NCBI GenBank assembly: GCA_964502215.1
Contig: CAZCUN010000007.1
Span: forward strand, 15,317 to 79,316
Direction: 5' to 3'
Origin: JAALLB01 sp964502215
GTDB lineage: Bacteria; Pseudomonadota; Alphaproteobacteria; Rhizobiales; Rhizobiaceae
DNA: 64,000 bases
The position numbers were made by a program, and so were the translations under genes. This document shows positions 44,473 through 53,334 of this stretch, piece after piece; positions within the stretch are counted from its first letter, which is position 1; every line of letters starts with the position of its first letter. The notes under the pieces are model-generated. The model saw nothing but the letters and a program-made list of their open reading frames with translations. It was not told the DNA's origin and ran no database searches.

Positions 44473-44865
44473 TTAGCCAATCATTGCACGACTTTCAGCC
44501 AAGTCATCAACAGTATCTTCTAAGATACCTGTACCACCGTCACGTTGCTCTAGCTTTTGAGCCTTTTTCAAGTCTTCATCAGCTTCAGCAAGTGCAGCTT
44601 CTGCATTTACGCGTTTATCTTTAAGATCTCGGATAGAACCGTCAAGATTTTCCTGACGCGTTCGTGCAGCCTTCGCAAATGTCGGATAAGCAAAATGCGA
44701 AACATCAGTGATGCCTGCTTTTTCCTCTTCAACATTAATTTGGGCTTGTAGATCACCATGCATTTTTTCAAATTCGGCAATCATCATGTCAATCTGTGCT
44801 AATTGACGAGTTTTGTCTTCTACCTGAAAATGTTTCAAGCGAAGAAGGTTATCACGCGATTTCAT
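44473..44865 (-). CDS. fliJ: FliJ-like flagellar export chaperone
   Basis: A 130-residue, almost fully helical protein with an N-terminal MKSRDNLLRLKHFQVEDKTRQLAQID that matches alphaproteobacterial FliJ. FliJ is a coiled-coil stalk protein that escorts export substrates and contacts the FliI ATPase at the flagellar export gate. The ATG at 44865 has AGGAG 8 bases upstream; the frame runs on to 44889. Its place beside ctrA is plausible because CtrA controls flagellar genes in this group. No other flagellar genes are in the window. Confidence 0.8.
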   Translation of the reverse strand: MKSRDNLLRLKHFQVEDKTRQLAQIDMMIAEFEKMHGDLQAQINVEEEKAGITDVSHFAYPTFAKAARTRQENLDGSIRDLKDKRVNAEAALAEADEDLKKAQKLEQRDGGTGILEDTVDDLAESRAMIG

Positions 44866-45357
44866 ACTCAATACTCCTGTGAACCGCAAAGAACATCAAA
44901 CGGACATTCTTTTATGTATTTACTATTTGGCAAACTGCCGATTTGGCAATACGCACCAAACCATCAAGATAAAAAATTTACATAATCGCAAATATTAATA
45001 AGAAATTGCGATCTTGTTAACTAATCGTTTACTCGACTTATTAATTATAGCCCAAGGTTCTTAAAGGTAGGTAAACTAAACCGCTATCTTTAGTAAACTA
45101 ATTGCTAAAAACTCAGGTGATTCGTAAAATTCACCCTTTTGAAGCAAGTTGTTAACCTAAGTAAATATGGTAAATCGTTGGAAAACAGCGGTTTACACCG
45201 ATTTTTTAAGCTATTTTTATGGGGTTGCGCTTAAGAATTACAATTTGTTAACCATTATGTATCAGCATGTGGTTATTAATTATTAACCATAAGTCGGACC
45301 GTCGGTTAACGAGGCAACCTGGTTTAGACAATTGCTTAGCGGCAAAAGGGGAAAAAG
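44866..45357. promoter_or_regulatory. ctrA upstream region with CtrA-like and GANTC sites
   Basis: This 492-base gene-free region carries the divergent promoters of the fliJ-like gene and ctrA. TTAACCAT half-sites lie at 45248-45255 and 45283-45290, 103 and 68 bases before the ctrA start, and a near-consensus TTAA-N7-TTTAC at 45017-45031. One GANTC methylation site is at 45119-45123. In related species ctrA is autoregulated and has a CcrM-site-containing promoter, so these are credible but untested. Confidence 0.6.
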
Positions 45358-46059
45358 ATGCGAGTATTGCTTATTGAAGACGACAGCGCTACGGCTCAAA
45401 GCATCGAGTTGATGCTAAAGTCAGAAAGCTTTAACGTCTACACAACAGATCTAGGCGAAGAAGGTGTCGATCTCGGCAAACTCTATGACTACGATATTAT
45501 ATTACTAGACCTTAATCTGCCAGATATGTCTGGTTATGAAGTTCTACGTACACTTAGGCTTTCTAAAATTAAGACACCAATTCTAATTCTTTCAGGCCTT
45601 GCAGGCATTGAAGATAAAGTACGCGGCCTTGGTTTTGGTGCTGATGATTATATGACAAAGCCATTCCATAAAGATGAGCTAGTTGCTCGTATTCATGCAA
45701 TTGTTCGTCGCTCTAAGGGTCATGCACAATCTGTAATTACCACTGGTGATCTTGTTGTTAACCTAGACGCTAAAACTGTTGAAGTTTCAGGCCAGCGTGT
45801 TCACCTAACAGGTAAAGAATATCAAATGCTTGAGCTTCTTTCACTGCGCAAGGGTACAACACTTACAAAAGAAATGTTCCTTAACCACCTATATGGCGGA
45901 ATGGACGAACCAGAACTTAAAATTATCGACGTATTCATCTGTAAACTACGCAAGAAACTTGCAGCAGCAGCAGATGGTTTAAATTACATTGAGACAGTTT
46001 GGGGACGTGGCTACGTATTACGCGAACCTGATGGTTCTGAACTTCTTGAAACTGCATAA
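45358..46059 (+). CDS. ctrA: Cell-cycle master response regulator CtrA
   Basis: A 233-residue OmpR/PhoB-type response regulator. The receiver domain (1-118) begins MRVLLIEDD, with the phospho-acceptor aspartate in LLDLNLPDMSG (residue 51) and the conserved lysine in MTKPFHKDE. The winged helix (130-225) contains KEYQMLELLSLRKGTTLTKEMFLNHLYGG and the RKKL recognition helix region. In alphaproteobacteria CtrA-P represses replication and drives flagellar, division and envelope genes; it is phosphorylated through CckA-ChpT. chpT and sciP lie within 2 kb. GGGGAAAAAG precedes the start. Confidence 0.96.
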   Translation: MRVLLIEDDSATAQSIELMLKSESFNVYTTDLGEEGVDLGKLYDYDIILLDLNLPDMSGYEVLRTLRLSKIKTPILILSGLAGIEDKVRGLGFGADDYMTKPFHKDELVARIHAIVRRSKGHAQSVITTGDLVVNLDAKTVEVSGQRVHLTGKEYQMLELLSLRKGTTLTKEMFLNHLYGGMDEPELKIIDVFICKLRKKLAAAADGLNYIETVWGRGYVLREPDGSELLETA

Positions 46060-46087
46060 AGCACTTCAAAGAAAATTGAGATATATT

Positions 46088-46116
46088 GAAACCCGCTTTT
46101 ATAGCGGGTTTTTTAT
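46088..46116 (+). terminator. Terminator after ctrA
   Basis: AACCCGCT pairs with AGCGGGTT (46103-46110) around TTTAT, then T-rich sequence. A clear Rho-independent terminator about 30 bases after the ctrA stop. Confidence 0.85.
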
Positions 46117-46164
46117 TACCTAAATTTTATATAAAGATTAGAAAAGATAATTTAAATAAGCTTT

Positions 46165-46557
46165 TTAAGCAGCTTGAGTTTCTGAATTTACAACTTCAAT
46201 GCCAGCTTCTTTTAATTTTGTATGCAATATATTGCGATTAAAAGGCTTCATCATAAATCCATTTGCACCAGCACGTTTTGCTTTAGTCATATCTGAGACC
46301 ATAATCTCACTTGTGCAATAAATGACGCGCGTATTATTAGAGTTTTCAACTTGCTTAAAATTCTGAAGAAATTCGATACCCGTCATACCAGGAGTATCCC
46401 AATCAATTAAAATTGCATCTGGCATATTATAGCTACATTTTTCTAAAGCTTCTGATCCATCTGCAGCTTCAACAACAACAAAACCCATATCTGTAAGAAT
46501 GCGATTTGCAACCTTACGAATAACAGGTGAATCATCAACAATCATAAAAATCTTCAT
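46165..46557 (-). CDS. Single-domain response regulator
   Basis: A 130-residue stand-alone receiver domain: MKIFMIVDDS with the acidic pair at 8-9, phospho-acceptor Asp52 in LIDWDTPGM, threonine in IYCTSE and lysine in MMKPF. All key residues are kept, so it should be phosphorylatable. The ATG at 46557 has GGAG upstream; the frame extends to 46575. It lies between ctrA and chpT, both parts of the CckA phosphorelay, so it could receive phosphate from ChpT or act like CpdR/DivK. Its identity with either is not established by sequence here. Confidence 0.86.
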   Translation of the reverse strand: MKIFMIVDDSPVIRKVANRILTDMGFVVVEAADGSEALEKCSYNMPDAILIDWDTPGMTGIEFLQNFKQVENSNNTRVIYCTSEIMVSDMTKAKRAGANGFMMKPFNRNILHTKLKEAGIEVVNSETQAA

Positions 46558-46711
46558 GCCATTGCTCCAAAGCACTCTTTGTACATTATACTAAGATAAC
46601 AAAGCATGTTTAAAAAGAAGCTAATAGAAGCTGCAAGAGTTCAAATTAACGTACTGAATACGATCTACTTGAAATTATGGTAAGCTTTTGGTTAATTCTC
46701 TTGCCTTGAGC

Positions 46712-47359
46712 TTATTCAGAAGTATGTGCTTGGAAAACAACATCTTCGCCTTCTAAGCGCGCAGTTACCGCCATTTGAGATGCCTCGGCAAGTTGAAGTG
46801 TGTAAACAGGCTGAATAGCATGTGCATCCAATGTCTCTTCAAAAGTACCATTCAACAAATCTAGGAAAGCAGGAGGAACGCGTCCTTTAACGCCACTGGA
46901 AGTCACTTTAAACTTCGGAGAACCATTCGGATCTTCAATTTCAACCTTCACCAAGCCACCTCTAGGGATAGCAGAAAGACCAATCAAAACTAAATTCAGC
47001 AATAGTTTTACTTGGTTTTTTGCCATTAAAGCACGTTCCCCGTGCCATTCGATGTCTGTTTTCTTTTCATTGTCAAAAAACGCACGCGCAACACTTTCTG
47101 CATCACCTGTATCGATATGAGCACCAGCAGAACCTGCCGCGCCAAAGGCTATACGAGCATATTGCAATCTAGCAGAAGCATTCTTGGCAGATGAACGAAT
47201 AAGATCCATCGCAATTTCAGATGTTTCTTCGTCAGCCCCTTCGTCTAGCAGCTCAATACCATTGGCAATTGCACCCACAGGAGAGATTACATCGTGACAA
47301 ACACGTGAGCATAATAGTGCAGCTAAATCCATTCCAGCCAATTCAGGTAGTTTTTGCAT
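46712..47359 (-). CDS. chpT: Histidine phosphotransferase ChpT
   Basis: A 215-residue dimeric phosphotransferase that relays phosphate from the hybrid kinase CckA to CtrA and CpdR. The phospho-histidine motif is LLCSRVCHDVISPVGAI (His about 23) in an N-terminal DHp-like helical hairpin; the C-terminal part (about 90-210) is a degenerate ATPase-like domain. NGIELLDEG and the family-wide length support the call. The neighbours ctrA and the eipA-like gene repeat the arrangement recalled for Brucella. Confidence 0.9.
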   Translation of the reverse strand: MQKLPELAGMDLAALLCSRVCHDVISPVGAIANGIELLDEGADEETSEIAMDLIRSSAKNASARLQYARIAFGAAGSAGAHIDTGDAESVARAFFDNEKKTDIEWHGERALMAKNQVKLLLNLVLIGLSAIPRGGLVKVEIEDPNGSPKFKVTSSGVKGRVPPAFLDLLNGTFEETLDAHAIQPVYTLQLAEASQMAVTARLEGEDVVFQAHTSE

Positions 47360-47649
47360 AAGTATGGTTCCCGTTAAGCAATATATTCAAAAATTTAATC
47401 GTTATACATGATATATCGCGCATAACGAATCATCATTAATAACACTTAATATATTAACAGTATTTCCCCTCTTCGATAACCAGAATTCCAATTTCAGGCA
47501 AGAACTCTTGCGTAGGCTTAGTTATGTTTTGGAAAATAAGTAAAAATGTCACGAAAAAGTCACGATTGATTCACCTTTCGGAAAAGGTTTTCATTAATAA
47601 TACCCCCTAGGCGACTGCCCCTTCTAAATCTAAGAGCCAAGGAAACATT

Positions 47650-48255
47650 ATGGAACACGTTAAAAACGCAACGTTTAGCTTCTTCAGTCATATTCTGAAT
47701 GCATTGCTACTTACAATGTTATTGAGCATTACAATTATCTCAACAAACACAGTTGCAAAAGCGCAAAGCAGTGAACATTATTCAAGTCAGGAAGTCTTGA
47801 ATGCGGGACACAAGTTTTTTGGAGCAACCTCAGGTAATATTGCTGCAGCCTTTGAAAAAGCTTTCGCAAAATACGGCTTACCAAACGGCTATATTCTGGG
47901 CGAAGAAGCCAGTGGCGCTTTTATTGCTGGGTTGAGATATGGCGAAGGATTTCTCTACACTAAAAATGCTGGTGATCATAAAGTATTCTGGCAAGGACCA
48001 TCAATCGGTTGGGATTATGGTGCAGACGGCAATCGCACTATGATGTTGGTTTATCACCTTCCGAACGTTGATACGCTTTATAAAAGATATGCTGGCGTTA
48101 CGGGATCAGCTTTTGCAATCGGTGGCGTTGGCGTAACAGCACTGACACGCCAAGGCGTTCATCTTGTACCGATAAGAACAGGCGTTGGTGCACGGTTAGG
48201 GATTAACCTTGGCTACTTAAAGCTACGCAAAACACCACGTGTTAATCCATTTTAA
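47650..48255 (+). CDS. eipA: DUF1134 (EipA-like) periplasmic envelope protein
   Basis: A 201-residue protein with a long signal peptide (about 1-38, ending TVAKA) and a DUF1134 domain: YSSQEVLNAGHKFFG, SGNIAAAFEKAF, RYGEGFLYTKN and QGPSIGWDYGADGNRTMMLVYHL. In Brucella, EipA is a small beta-barrel needed for envelope integrity and is cell-cycle controlled. AAGGAA precedes the ATG. It diverges from chpT across 290 bases that contain two GANTC sites (47427-47431, 47568-47572). A terminator follows. Confidence 0.9.
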   Translation: MEHVKNATFSFFSHILNALLLTMLLSITIISTNTVAKAQSSEHYSSQEVLNAGHKFFGATSGNIAAAFEKAFAKYGLPNGYILGEEASGAFIAGLRYGEGFLYTKNAGDHKVFWQGPSIGWDYGADGNRTMMLVYHLPNVDTLYKRYAGVTGSAFAIGGVGVTALTRQGVHLVPIRTGVGARLGINLGYLKLRKTPRVNPF

Positions 48256-48278
48256 TCTACTAAAAAATTAATGATTAC

Positions 48279-48307
48279 AAAAGACGCTTAGAAAGGCGTC
48301 TTTTTTT
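48279..48307 (+). terminator. Terminator after the eipA-like gene
   Basis: AAAGACGC pairs with GCGTCTTT (48296-48303) with an 8-base loop and a run of seven T. It lies 25 bases after the stop codon. Confidence 0.85.
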
Positions 48308-48451
48308 ATGGCAACTTCATAAGATTGCCATCTATTAACCTTAACCAAGCCTTTACATAGCATTTCTTAGTTTCTCATGCGAAAATAAGCATCAATGACA
48401 CCTGCAAAGCTTATTAAGCTAAGCTGTAAATTTTAAAATGTTGGAAATTCA

Positions 48452-49714
48452 ATGTTACTGGAAATAGTTCTTTATTTTGTTCTGGGGTTCTTTGTAGCTG
48501 GCTTATTAGCCTTGATGGTATCTCCTGTTATATGGAACAGAGCTGTTGAATTGACGCGTCAAAAGATTGAAAGCTCTGTCCCCCTTTCCGTAAACGAGAT
48601 ACAGGCTGATAAAGATCAACTTCGTGCAGAATTTGCAATGAGCACGCGCCGCCTTGAAATTAGCATTGATGAATTGCGTGAAAAAGCTTCTGAGCAATTA
48701 ATAGAAATAAATCGTAAGCGTGACCAATCTGCTAAATATGACGCAGACATGAAAGAACGCCTTAAATCAATCAGTGAATTAGAAGCAAAGGCAAGCGACT
48801 TAAGGTCTAAGCTTTCAATTAAAGAAGCTGAACTAGTAGCAATCAAAACTAAGCAAGATAAACTAGAAACCCAATTTGCTGGCACTTCAGAAGAGTTGAG
48901 TGAAATTCGGAAAAAATACTCTACTAGCGAAGAAGAACTCTCAGAAAAGCGTGTTGCTCTTGTTGCAAAAGAAAGCAAAATAGAAAGCCTCACAAATACA
49001 TTTACAAATATTAATGTTGGAAATGATGAGGGTTTAGAAAGATATAGAGAATTAGGCCTTGAGCTTGCAAATGTTAAAGAACAATTGGATTCTGAAAAAC
49101 AACGTAGTGTTGAGGCTGAAGCACTTGCAAATGCAGCTAAAGAACAAGCAGAAGAGGCAATTTCTAAATTAGAATCCCGTGAAAAAGATTTAAACACTTC
49201 ACGAAAATCTAATGGCCAAGACAGTTCAAATATTTTGGATTTAAATGAGGAATTGATCAACGAAAAATCTAAAGTCGTTGAACTTGAAGCTAAACTAGCA
49301 AAACAAAAAATTCATACAGAGGCACTTTTAAACGACGCTTCTAATGAAAATGTACGCGCAGCAATGAGCAGCATTAATGCTGACATGGAAGAAAAAATTA
49401 CCAATGTAAAATCATTGGAAAAGGAACGTAATCAGCTCAAAAAGCAACTCAATATGTTATCTTCTAATGTAAACAGTAATTGGTCAGACGAGCGTCAAGA
49501 CAATGCAGTATTGCGTGAACGCATGAATGATATGGCTGCGCAGATTGCTGCAATGACTGCGCAGGTTGAAGGAAAATCTTCTCCAATTCATAAAATCGTT
49601 AAATCTGAAAAGCGGTCAAAAAAGGTATTTTCACAATCTAATGGCACACAAGAAGATAATACAATTTCTTTAGCAGAGCGTATCCGAGCCATCCAAAATG
49701 CAGCAAATAATTAA
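48452..49714 (+). CDS. Membrane-anchored coiled-coil protein
   Basis: A 420-residue protein with one N-terminal transmembrane helix (about 3-26) and a long cytoplasmic or periplasmic coiled coil (about 35-385; ELREKASEQLIEINRKRDQ, KLEARE-like heptads), ending in a basic tail and SLAERIRAIQNAANN. GGAAATTCA precedes the start. Proteins of this shape lie near rluD/rpoH in several rhizobia, as far as I recall, without a named function. A structural or polarity role at the envelope is a guess from shape only. Confidence 0.82.
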   Translation: MLLEIVLYFVLGFFVAGLLALMVSPVIWNRAVELTRQKIESSVPLSVNEIQADKDQLRAEFAMSTRRLEISIDELREKASEQLIEINRKRDQSAKYDADMKERLKSISELEAKASDLRSKLSIKEAELVAIKTKQDKLETQFAGTSEELSEIRKKYSTSEEELSEKRVALVAKESKIESLTNTFTNINVGNDEGLERYRELGLELANVKEQLDSEKQRSVEAEALANAAKEQAEEAISKLESREKDLNTSRKSNGQDSSNILDLNEELINEKSKVVELEAKLAKQKIHTEALLNDASNENVRAAMSSINADMEEKITNVKSLEKERNQLKKQLNMLSSNVNSNWSDERQDNAVLRERMNDMAAQIAAMTAQVEGKSSPIHKIVKSEKRSKKVFSQSNGTQEDNTISLAERIRAIQNAANN

Positions 49715-49732
49715 AACGCTTTTCGGGTTAAA

Positions 49733-50119
49733 CTATTTAATCTTTATACGGCTGACAACATTTCCTGTTTGAAGATTAACAATCCAAAATTGCTCTGCGC
49801 CATCTTTCATAAGTAACCTCAACATAAGGTTATTATTAGAAAGGCTTGATGACGTTATATTCACACCTTCAGGAAGAGCAATTTCTAAGCTTTCTAAAAC
49901 ATTTCCTGCGCTGTTCTCTATGGTTTTAAGGTTAGAATTTTCACTTTCAGCAGCATTCTCCTGCGAAGTTTGACTAATTTTATAGACAACAGCCCCAAGA
50001 ACCGTGATAAGCGCTAGCAACATGAGACCAATTGAGATGCCAAGTAATCGAACCATTTTAACACGAACTTTTTCCATCACTGGATCAAGCGGCTCTTCTT
50101 CATCAATTTGGGAATCCAT
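49733..50119 (-). CDS. DUF6476-like single-helix membrane protein
   Basis: A 128-residue protein from the ATG at 50119 (AAGGTAAA site); the frame extends to 50203 but would then overlap rluD. A Glu-rich N-terminus and LDPVMEKVRVKMVRLLGISIG lead into one membrane helix (about 27-50) and a small periplasmic domain with ALPEGVNITSSSLS and EQFWIVNLQTGNVVSRIKIK. The pattern matches a small family found next to rluD in rhizobia. Function unknown. Its start codon is only 27 bases from that of rluD on the other strand, so the two promoters overlap. Confidence 0.82.
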   Translation of the reverse strand: MDSQIDEEEPLDPVMEKVRVKMVRLLGISIGLMLLALITVLGAVVYKISQTSQENAAESENSNLKTIENSAGNVLESLEIALPEGVNITSSSLSNNNLMLRLLMKDGAEQFWIVNLQTGNVVSRIKIK

Positions 50120-50146
50120 AATTTTACCTTTAGAAAAGACTTTCAA

Positions 50147-51172
50147 ATGACTGTTAGCGAAGAGAACGCCAAAGGGAAAGCCTTGATTGCACAAGAAGAG
50201 CACATAGGCACAAGATTAGATGCTTTTATTGCGTCTTTTATGCCGAGCTATGTCTCTCGCTCACGTGTAACAGAAATTATCAAGCAAGGTGGCGTGACTG
50301 TAAACAGTAAGGAAATAAAAAAACCAAACCAGCGTTTAAAGCTTGATGACCATGTCATTATGGAGGTTCCAGCCCCCGAAGAAGCAACACCTGAACCTGA
50401 AAATATTCCGCTTGATATCTACTATGAAGATGATCACCTTTTAATCGTCAACAAACCAGCAGGAATGGTTGTCCACCCTGCCCCAAGTCATTGGAGCGGA
50501 ACAATGGTGAACGCACTACTTTATCATTGCGGCGAAACACTGTCTGGCATTGGCGGTGTAAGACGCCCTGGCATCGTCCACCGTTTGGATAAAGACACAT
50601 CAGGTCTGTTAGTTGTAGCAAAAAATGAGCGTACGCATTCAGGCCTTACAAGACAGTTTATGGATCATGGACGTACTGGCCCACTTCAAAGAAATTACCT
50701 TGCACTTGTTTGGGGGCGGTTTGAAAAATTAACCGGAAGCGTAAATGCTCCCCTTGCCAGATCGCCAAACAACCGCAAGAAAAGAGCAGTGGTCAAAGAA
50801 GATCATACAGAGGCAAAAGAAGCGATCACACATTTCACCGTAAAATCAGAATATGGTATGGACGAAGACGGTTTCCCAATCTGTTCGCTAGTAGAATGCA
50901 GATTAGAAACAGGCCGCACACACCAAATCAGAGTTCACATGAGCCATATCGGGCACCCGCTTGTTGGTGATCAAGATTACGGCAAACACTTCCAAACTAA
51001 AGAAAACACCTTGCCTGATGAAACCAGGGACGTCGTAAAAAACTTCAAACGCCAAGCATTACATGCAGCACTCTTAGGCTTTGAACATCCCGTTACAAAA
51101 GAACATATAAAATTCGAAGCCCCTATTCCAGAGGACTTTGATATCTTGCTTCGTTCCTTTAAATCAGAATGA
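50147..51172 (+). CDS. rluD: 23S rRNA pseudouridine synthase RluD
   Basis: A 341-residue pseudouridine synthase that modifies U1911, U1915 and U1917 in helix 69 of 23S rRNA. The N-terminal S4 RNA-binding domain (about 15-75, GTRLDAFIASF) precedes the catalytic domain with the aspartate motif GIVHRLDKDTSGLLVVAK (about 145-162) and ETGRTHQIRVHM. The ATG at 50147 is used; an earlier ATG at 50108 would overlap the divergent gene. Three further genes on this strand end with rpoH and a peroxiredoxin gene. Confidence 0.93.
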   Translation: MTVSEENAKGKALIAQEEHIGTRLDAFIASFMPSYVSRSRVTEIIKQGGVTVNSKEIKKPNQRLKLDDHVIMEVPAPEEATPEPENIPLDIYYEDDHLLIVNKPAGMVVHPAPSHWSGTMVNALLYHCGETLSGIGGVRRPGIVHRLDKDTSGLLVVAKNERTHSGLTRQFMDHGRTGPLQRNYLALVWGRFEKLTGSVNAPLARSPNNRKKRAVVKEDHTEAKEAITHFTVKSEYGMDEDGFPICSLVECRLETGRTHQIRVHMSHIGHPLVGDQDYGKHFQTKENTLPDETRDVVKNFKRQALHAALLGFEHPVTKEHIKFEAPIPEDFDILLRSFKSE

Positions 51173-51461
51173 CTGCTTGACTTACAAGCCATTCAGTAAG
51201 ATACACAACATTGTCTCGACCCGCTGCCGCGTGAGCAGCATGTGCTAATTTTATAAAGCCAAAGGTACGAACAAGATACAAACAATGGCATTTTATAAGA
51301 AATGCCGAAACTTCCAAGTTTCCATTTCACGCGGGGATCTGACGGTTAACCGGTCAAAGAACAATTCAGTTCAAGACGAGAACTTAACCGCAACCGCTAC
51401 AACAAGCCTACGTGTGTTTTTTCATGCGTTGGATTGTTTTGAATTATGAAAAGATATTATT
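51173..51461. other. Intergenic/5' leader before the DEAD-box gene
   Basis: A 289-base stretch without a gene. It contains a GCTGC/GCAGC hairpin near 51222-51240, a 10-base palindrome CGGTTAACCG (51343-51352) and a long, U-rich leader before the TTG start of the helicase. No promoter could be fixed. A long leader would fit cold-regulated helicase genes, but this is not shown. Confidence 0.4.
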
Positions 51462-53192
51462 TTGACTAATTTCTCAGACCTTGGCTTAACGCCAAAGCTT
51501 CTTGAATCAATTACCGCTGTTGGATACGAAACTCCAACACCAATCCAAGAACAAGCAATTCCATTAGTCATGGCTGGCCATGATGTGATGGGTCTTGCGC
51601 AAACAGGCACAGGTAAAACTGCAGCCTTTGGCTTGCCGCTTGTCCATAAACTGATGGAAGAAAACATTCGTCCAAAACCAAAAAGTGTGAGAGCACTTAT
51701 TTTGGCACCTACGCGTGAATTGGTAAATCAAATCTCTGACAACCTGCGCCAATATGTAAAAAAGACACCGATTTGGGTGAACGTTGTTATTGGCGGACAG
51801 TCAATTAACAAACAAGCCCAAGCTCTTTCAAAGGGTACGGACATTTTGGTTGCCACACCAGGACGACTGCTTGATCTTGCAGATCGCAAAGCGCTTTATT
51901 TAGATACAGCGACATTCCTTGTGCTTGATGAAGCTGACCAAATGCTTGACCTTGGTTTCATTCATTCGCTACGCCAAATTTCAAAAATGCTTGGTACACC
52001 GCGTAAAACAATGTTGTTTTCTGCAACCATGCCAAAGCAAGTTGAAGACTTATCAAAAGCATTCCTAAACGATCCAGTCCGCGTGCAAGTTTCTCCTCCA
52101 GGCAAAGCTGCCGATAAAATTGAACAATCAGTTCATCACGTCAACGCGCGTGAAAAAACCAATCTTCTAAAAGATTGCCTGATTAAACATGACGGTGAAC
52201 GCACACTTGTATTTGCTAGAACAAAACATGGTGCCGAAAAACTGATGAAACATCTGGTTGATTGCGGCTTTAAAGCAGACAGCATCCACGGCAATAAAAG
52301 CCAAGGACAACGAGACCGAGCAATCCGTGCTTTCAAAAAACACGACATTGATATTCTAGTTGCAACAGATGTTGCAGCACGCGGGATTGATATACCAGGC
52401 GTGAATTATGTTTATAACTTTAACCTACCAGAAGTTGCAGAAAACTATGTACACCGCATCGGCAGAACCGCACGTGCTGGCGCTGAAGGTAAGGCAGTCG
52501 CATTTTGCGCACCAGATGAATATCACCTGCTAAAACAAATTGAAAAACTCATGTCGCTCTCAATTCGCATTGAGAGCGGTGAAGAACCAGAAGGCATGCC
52601 TGCTAAGAAAGCTAGTTCAGGAAACAAAAGTCGTGGGCGCAATGGAAAACCTGCTGGTGGTGGACAAAAAGCTGGTGGCCGCAGAGGTTCAGGCCACAGA
52701 GGTCAAAGAAGTAACAGTAACGATTCAAGATCTGAGGATACCCGTAAAAGCTCAGCAAAACCTAAGAAGTTCAAGAACAAACAAACAAGCGTTGCAGAAT
52801 ATGACGCAGAAGAGCAACGTCGTAAGGATGGCGCAAATCGTCAAGAAAATCGCAACAACTCTAGCGAAGGTCGATTTAGCAACGATAGAAACGGTGCATC
52901 TCGTAGGGATGGGCGTTCGCAGGATCGTACAGAAGGTAACAACTCACAACGCAATAACCGCAAGCCAAACCGTGGCAATGGCGCTGCATCTGGTCAAAAA
53001 GCAGAAACAGGCAGTGGATATGCAAACCGCAACAAGTCAAAACCAGGCCAAAAGCCTTGGAAAAGCAAAACTAGCGGCAACAAAGGCGCCAATGGAAACA
53101 TTCAGGCAAAAGGGTCAAAATCTGCAGGTCAGAAGTCATTTGGCAAGCCTAATAAAAACAAAAGACCAGGAAAACGGCCTCAAAACGCATAA
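51462..53192 (+). CDS. DEAD-box ATP-dependent RNA helicase
   Basis: A 576-residue RNA helicase of the RhlE/CsdA group that unwinds short RNA duplexes during ribosome assembly or RNA decay. Motifs: Q-motif TPTPIQEQAI, Walker A AQTGTGKT, PTREL, DEAD, SAT, and in the second RecA domain DVAARGIDIPGV and HRIGRTARAG. From about residue 380 to the end it is a low-complexity basic tail rich in Gly, Asn, Lys, Arg and Ser, an RNA-binding extension. It starts with TTG at 51462, as many rhizobial homologues do; the ribosome binding site is weak. Confidence 0.9.
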   Translation: MTNFSDLGLTPKLLESITAVGYETPTPIQEQAIPLVMAGHDVMGLAQTGTGKTAAFGLPLVHKLMEENIRPKPKSVRALILAPTRELVNQISDNLRQYVKKTPIWVNVVIGGQSINKQAQALSKGTDILVATPGRLLDLADRKALYLDTATFLVLDEADQMLDLGFIHSLRQISKMLGTPRKTMLFSATMPKQVEDLSKAFLNDPVRVQVSPPGKAADKIEQSVHHVNAREKTNLLKDCLIKHDGERTLVFARTKHGAEKLMKHLVDCGFKADSIHGNKSQGQRDRAIRAFKKHDIDILVATDVAARGIDIPGVNYVYNFNLPEVAENYVHRIGRTARAGAEGKAVAFCAPDEYHLLKQIEKLMSLSIRIESGEEPEGMPAKKASSGNKSRGRNGKPAGGGQKAGGRRGSGHRGQRSNSNDSRSEDTRKSSAKPKKFKNKQTSVAEYDAEEQRRKDGANRQENRNNSSEGRFSNDRNGASRRDGRSQDRTEGNNSQRNNRKPNRGNGAASGQKAETGSGYANRNKSKPGQKPWKSKTSGNKGANGNIQAKGSKSAGQKSFGKPNKNKRPGKRPQNA

Positions 53193-53236
53193 ATACTTTA
53201 TGCGTTGCGTGCATTTTTGCACAAACATTACCAAAA

Positions 53237-53273
53237 TTTCATGTGAAAACTCACAAATCGTACCTATATAATA
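53237..53273 (+). promoter_or_regulatory. Candidate rpoH promoter
   Basis: TACCTATATAATAG (53261-53274) contains both TATAAT and CCTATAT, the latter like the -10 of alphaproteobacterial heat-shock promoters. TTTCATGTGAAAA lies about 17 bases upstream. The same arrangement, TTTCATGTCAAAA then TACCTATATAA, occurs before the molybdenum hydroxylase genes. The -35 match is poor, so the call is tentative. Confidence 0.4.
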
Positions 53274-53334
53274 GTTATCAGATGCTTGCTTCCAAGAAGG
53301 AGCATTGTTTTTATGAAGGGAGAAGGGTGCAAAT

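Noticed and set aside
47427..47572. Two GANTC sites between chpT and the eipA-like gene as evidence of CcrM control
   Set aside because: About one site per 256 bases is expected by chance, so two in 290 bases carry little weight.
48616..49260. A 214-codon minus-strand open frame, Ser/Phe-rich
   Set aside because: It lies antisense to the membrane-anchored coiled-coil gene; the composition is the complement of Glu/Lys/Leu heptads and there is no ribosome binding site.
52540..53271. A 243-codon plus-strand open frame at the end of the helicase gene
   Set aside because: It is the +1 frame of the low-complexity basic tail of the DEAD-box protein; Thr/Val/Gln-rich nonsense composition without motifs.
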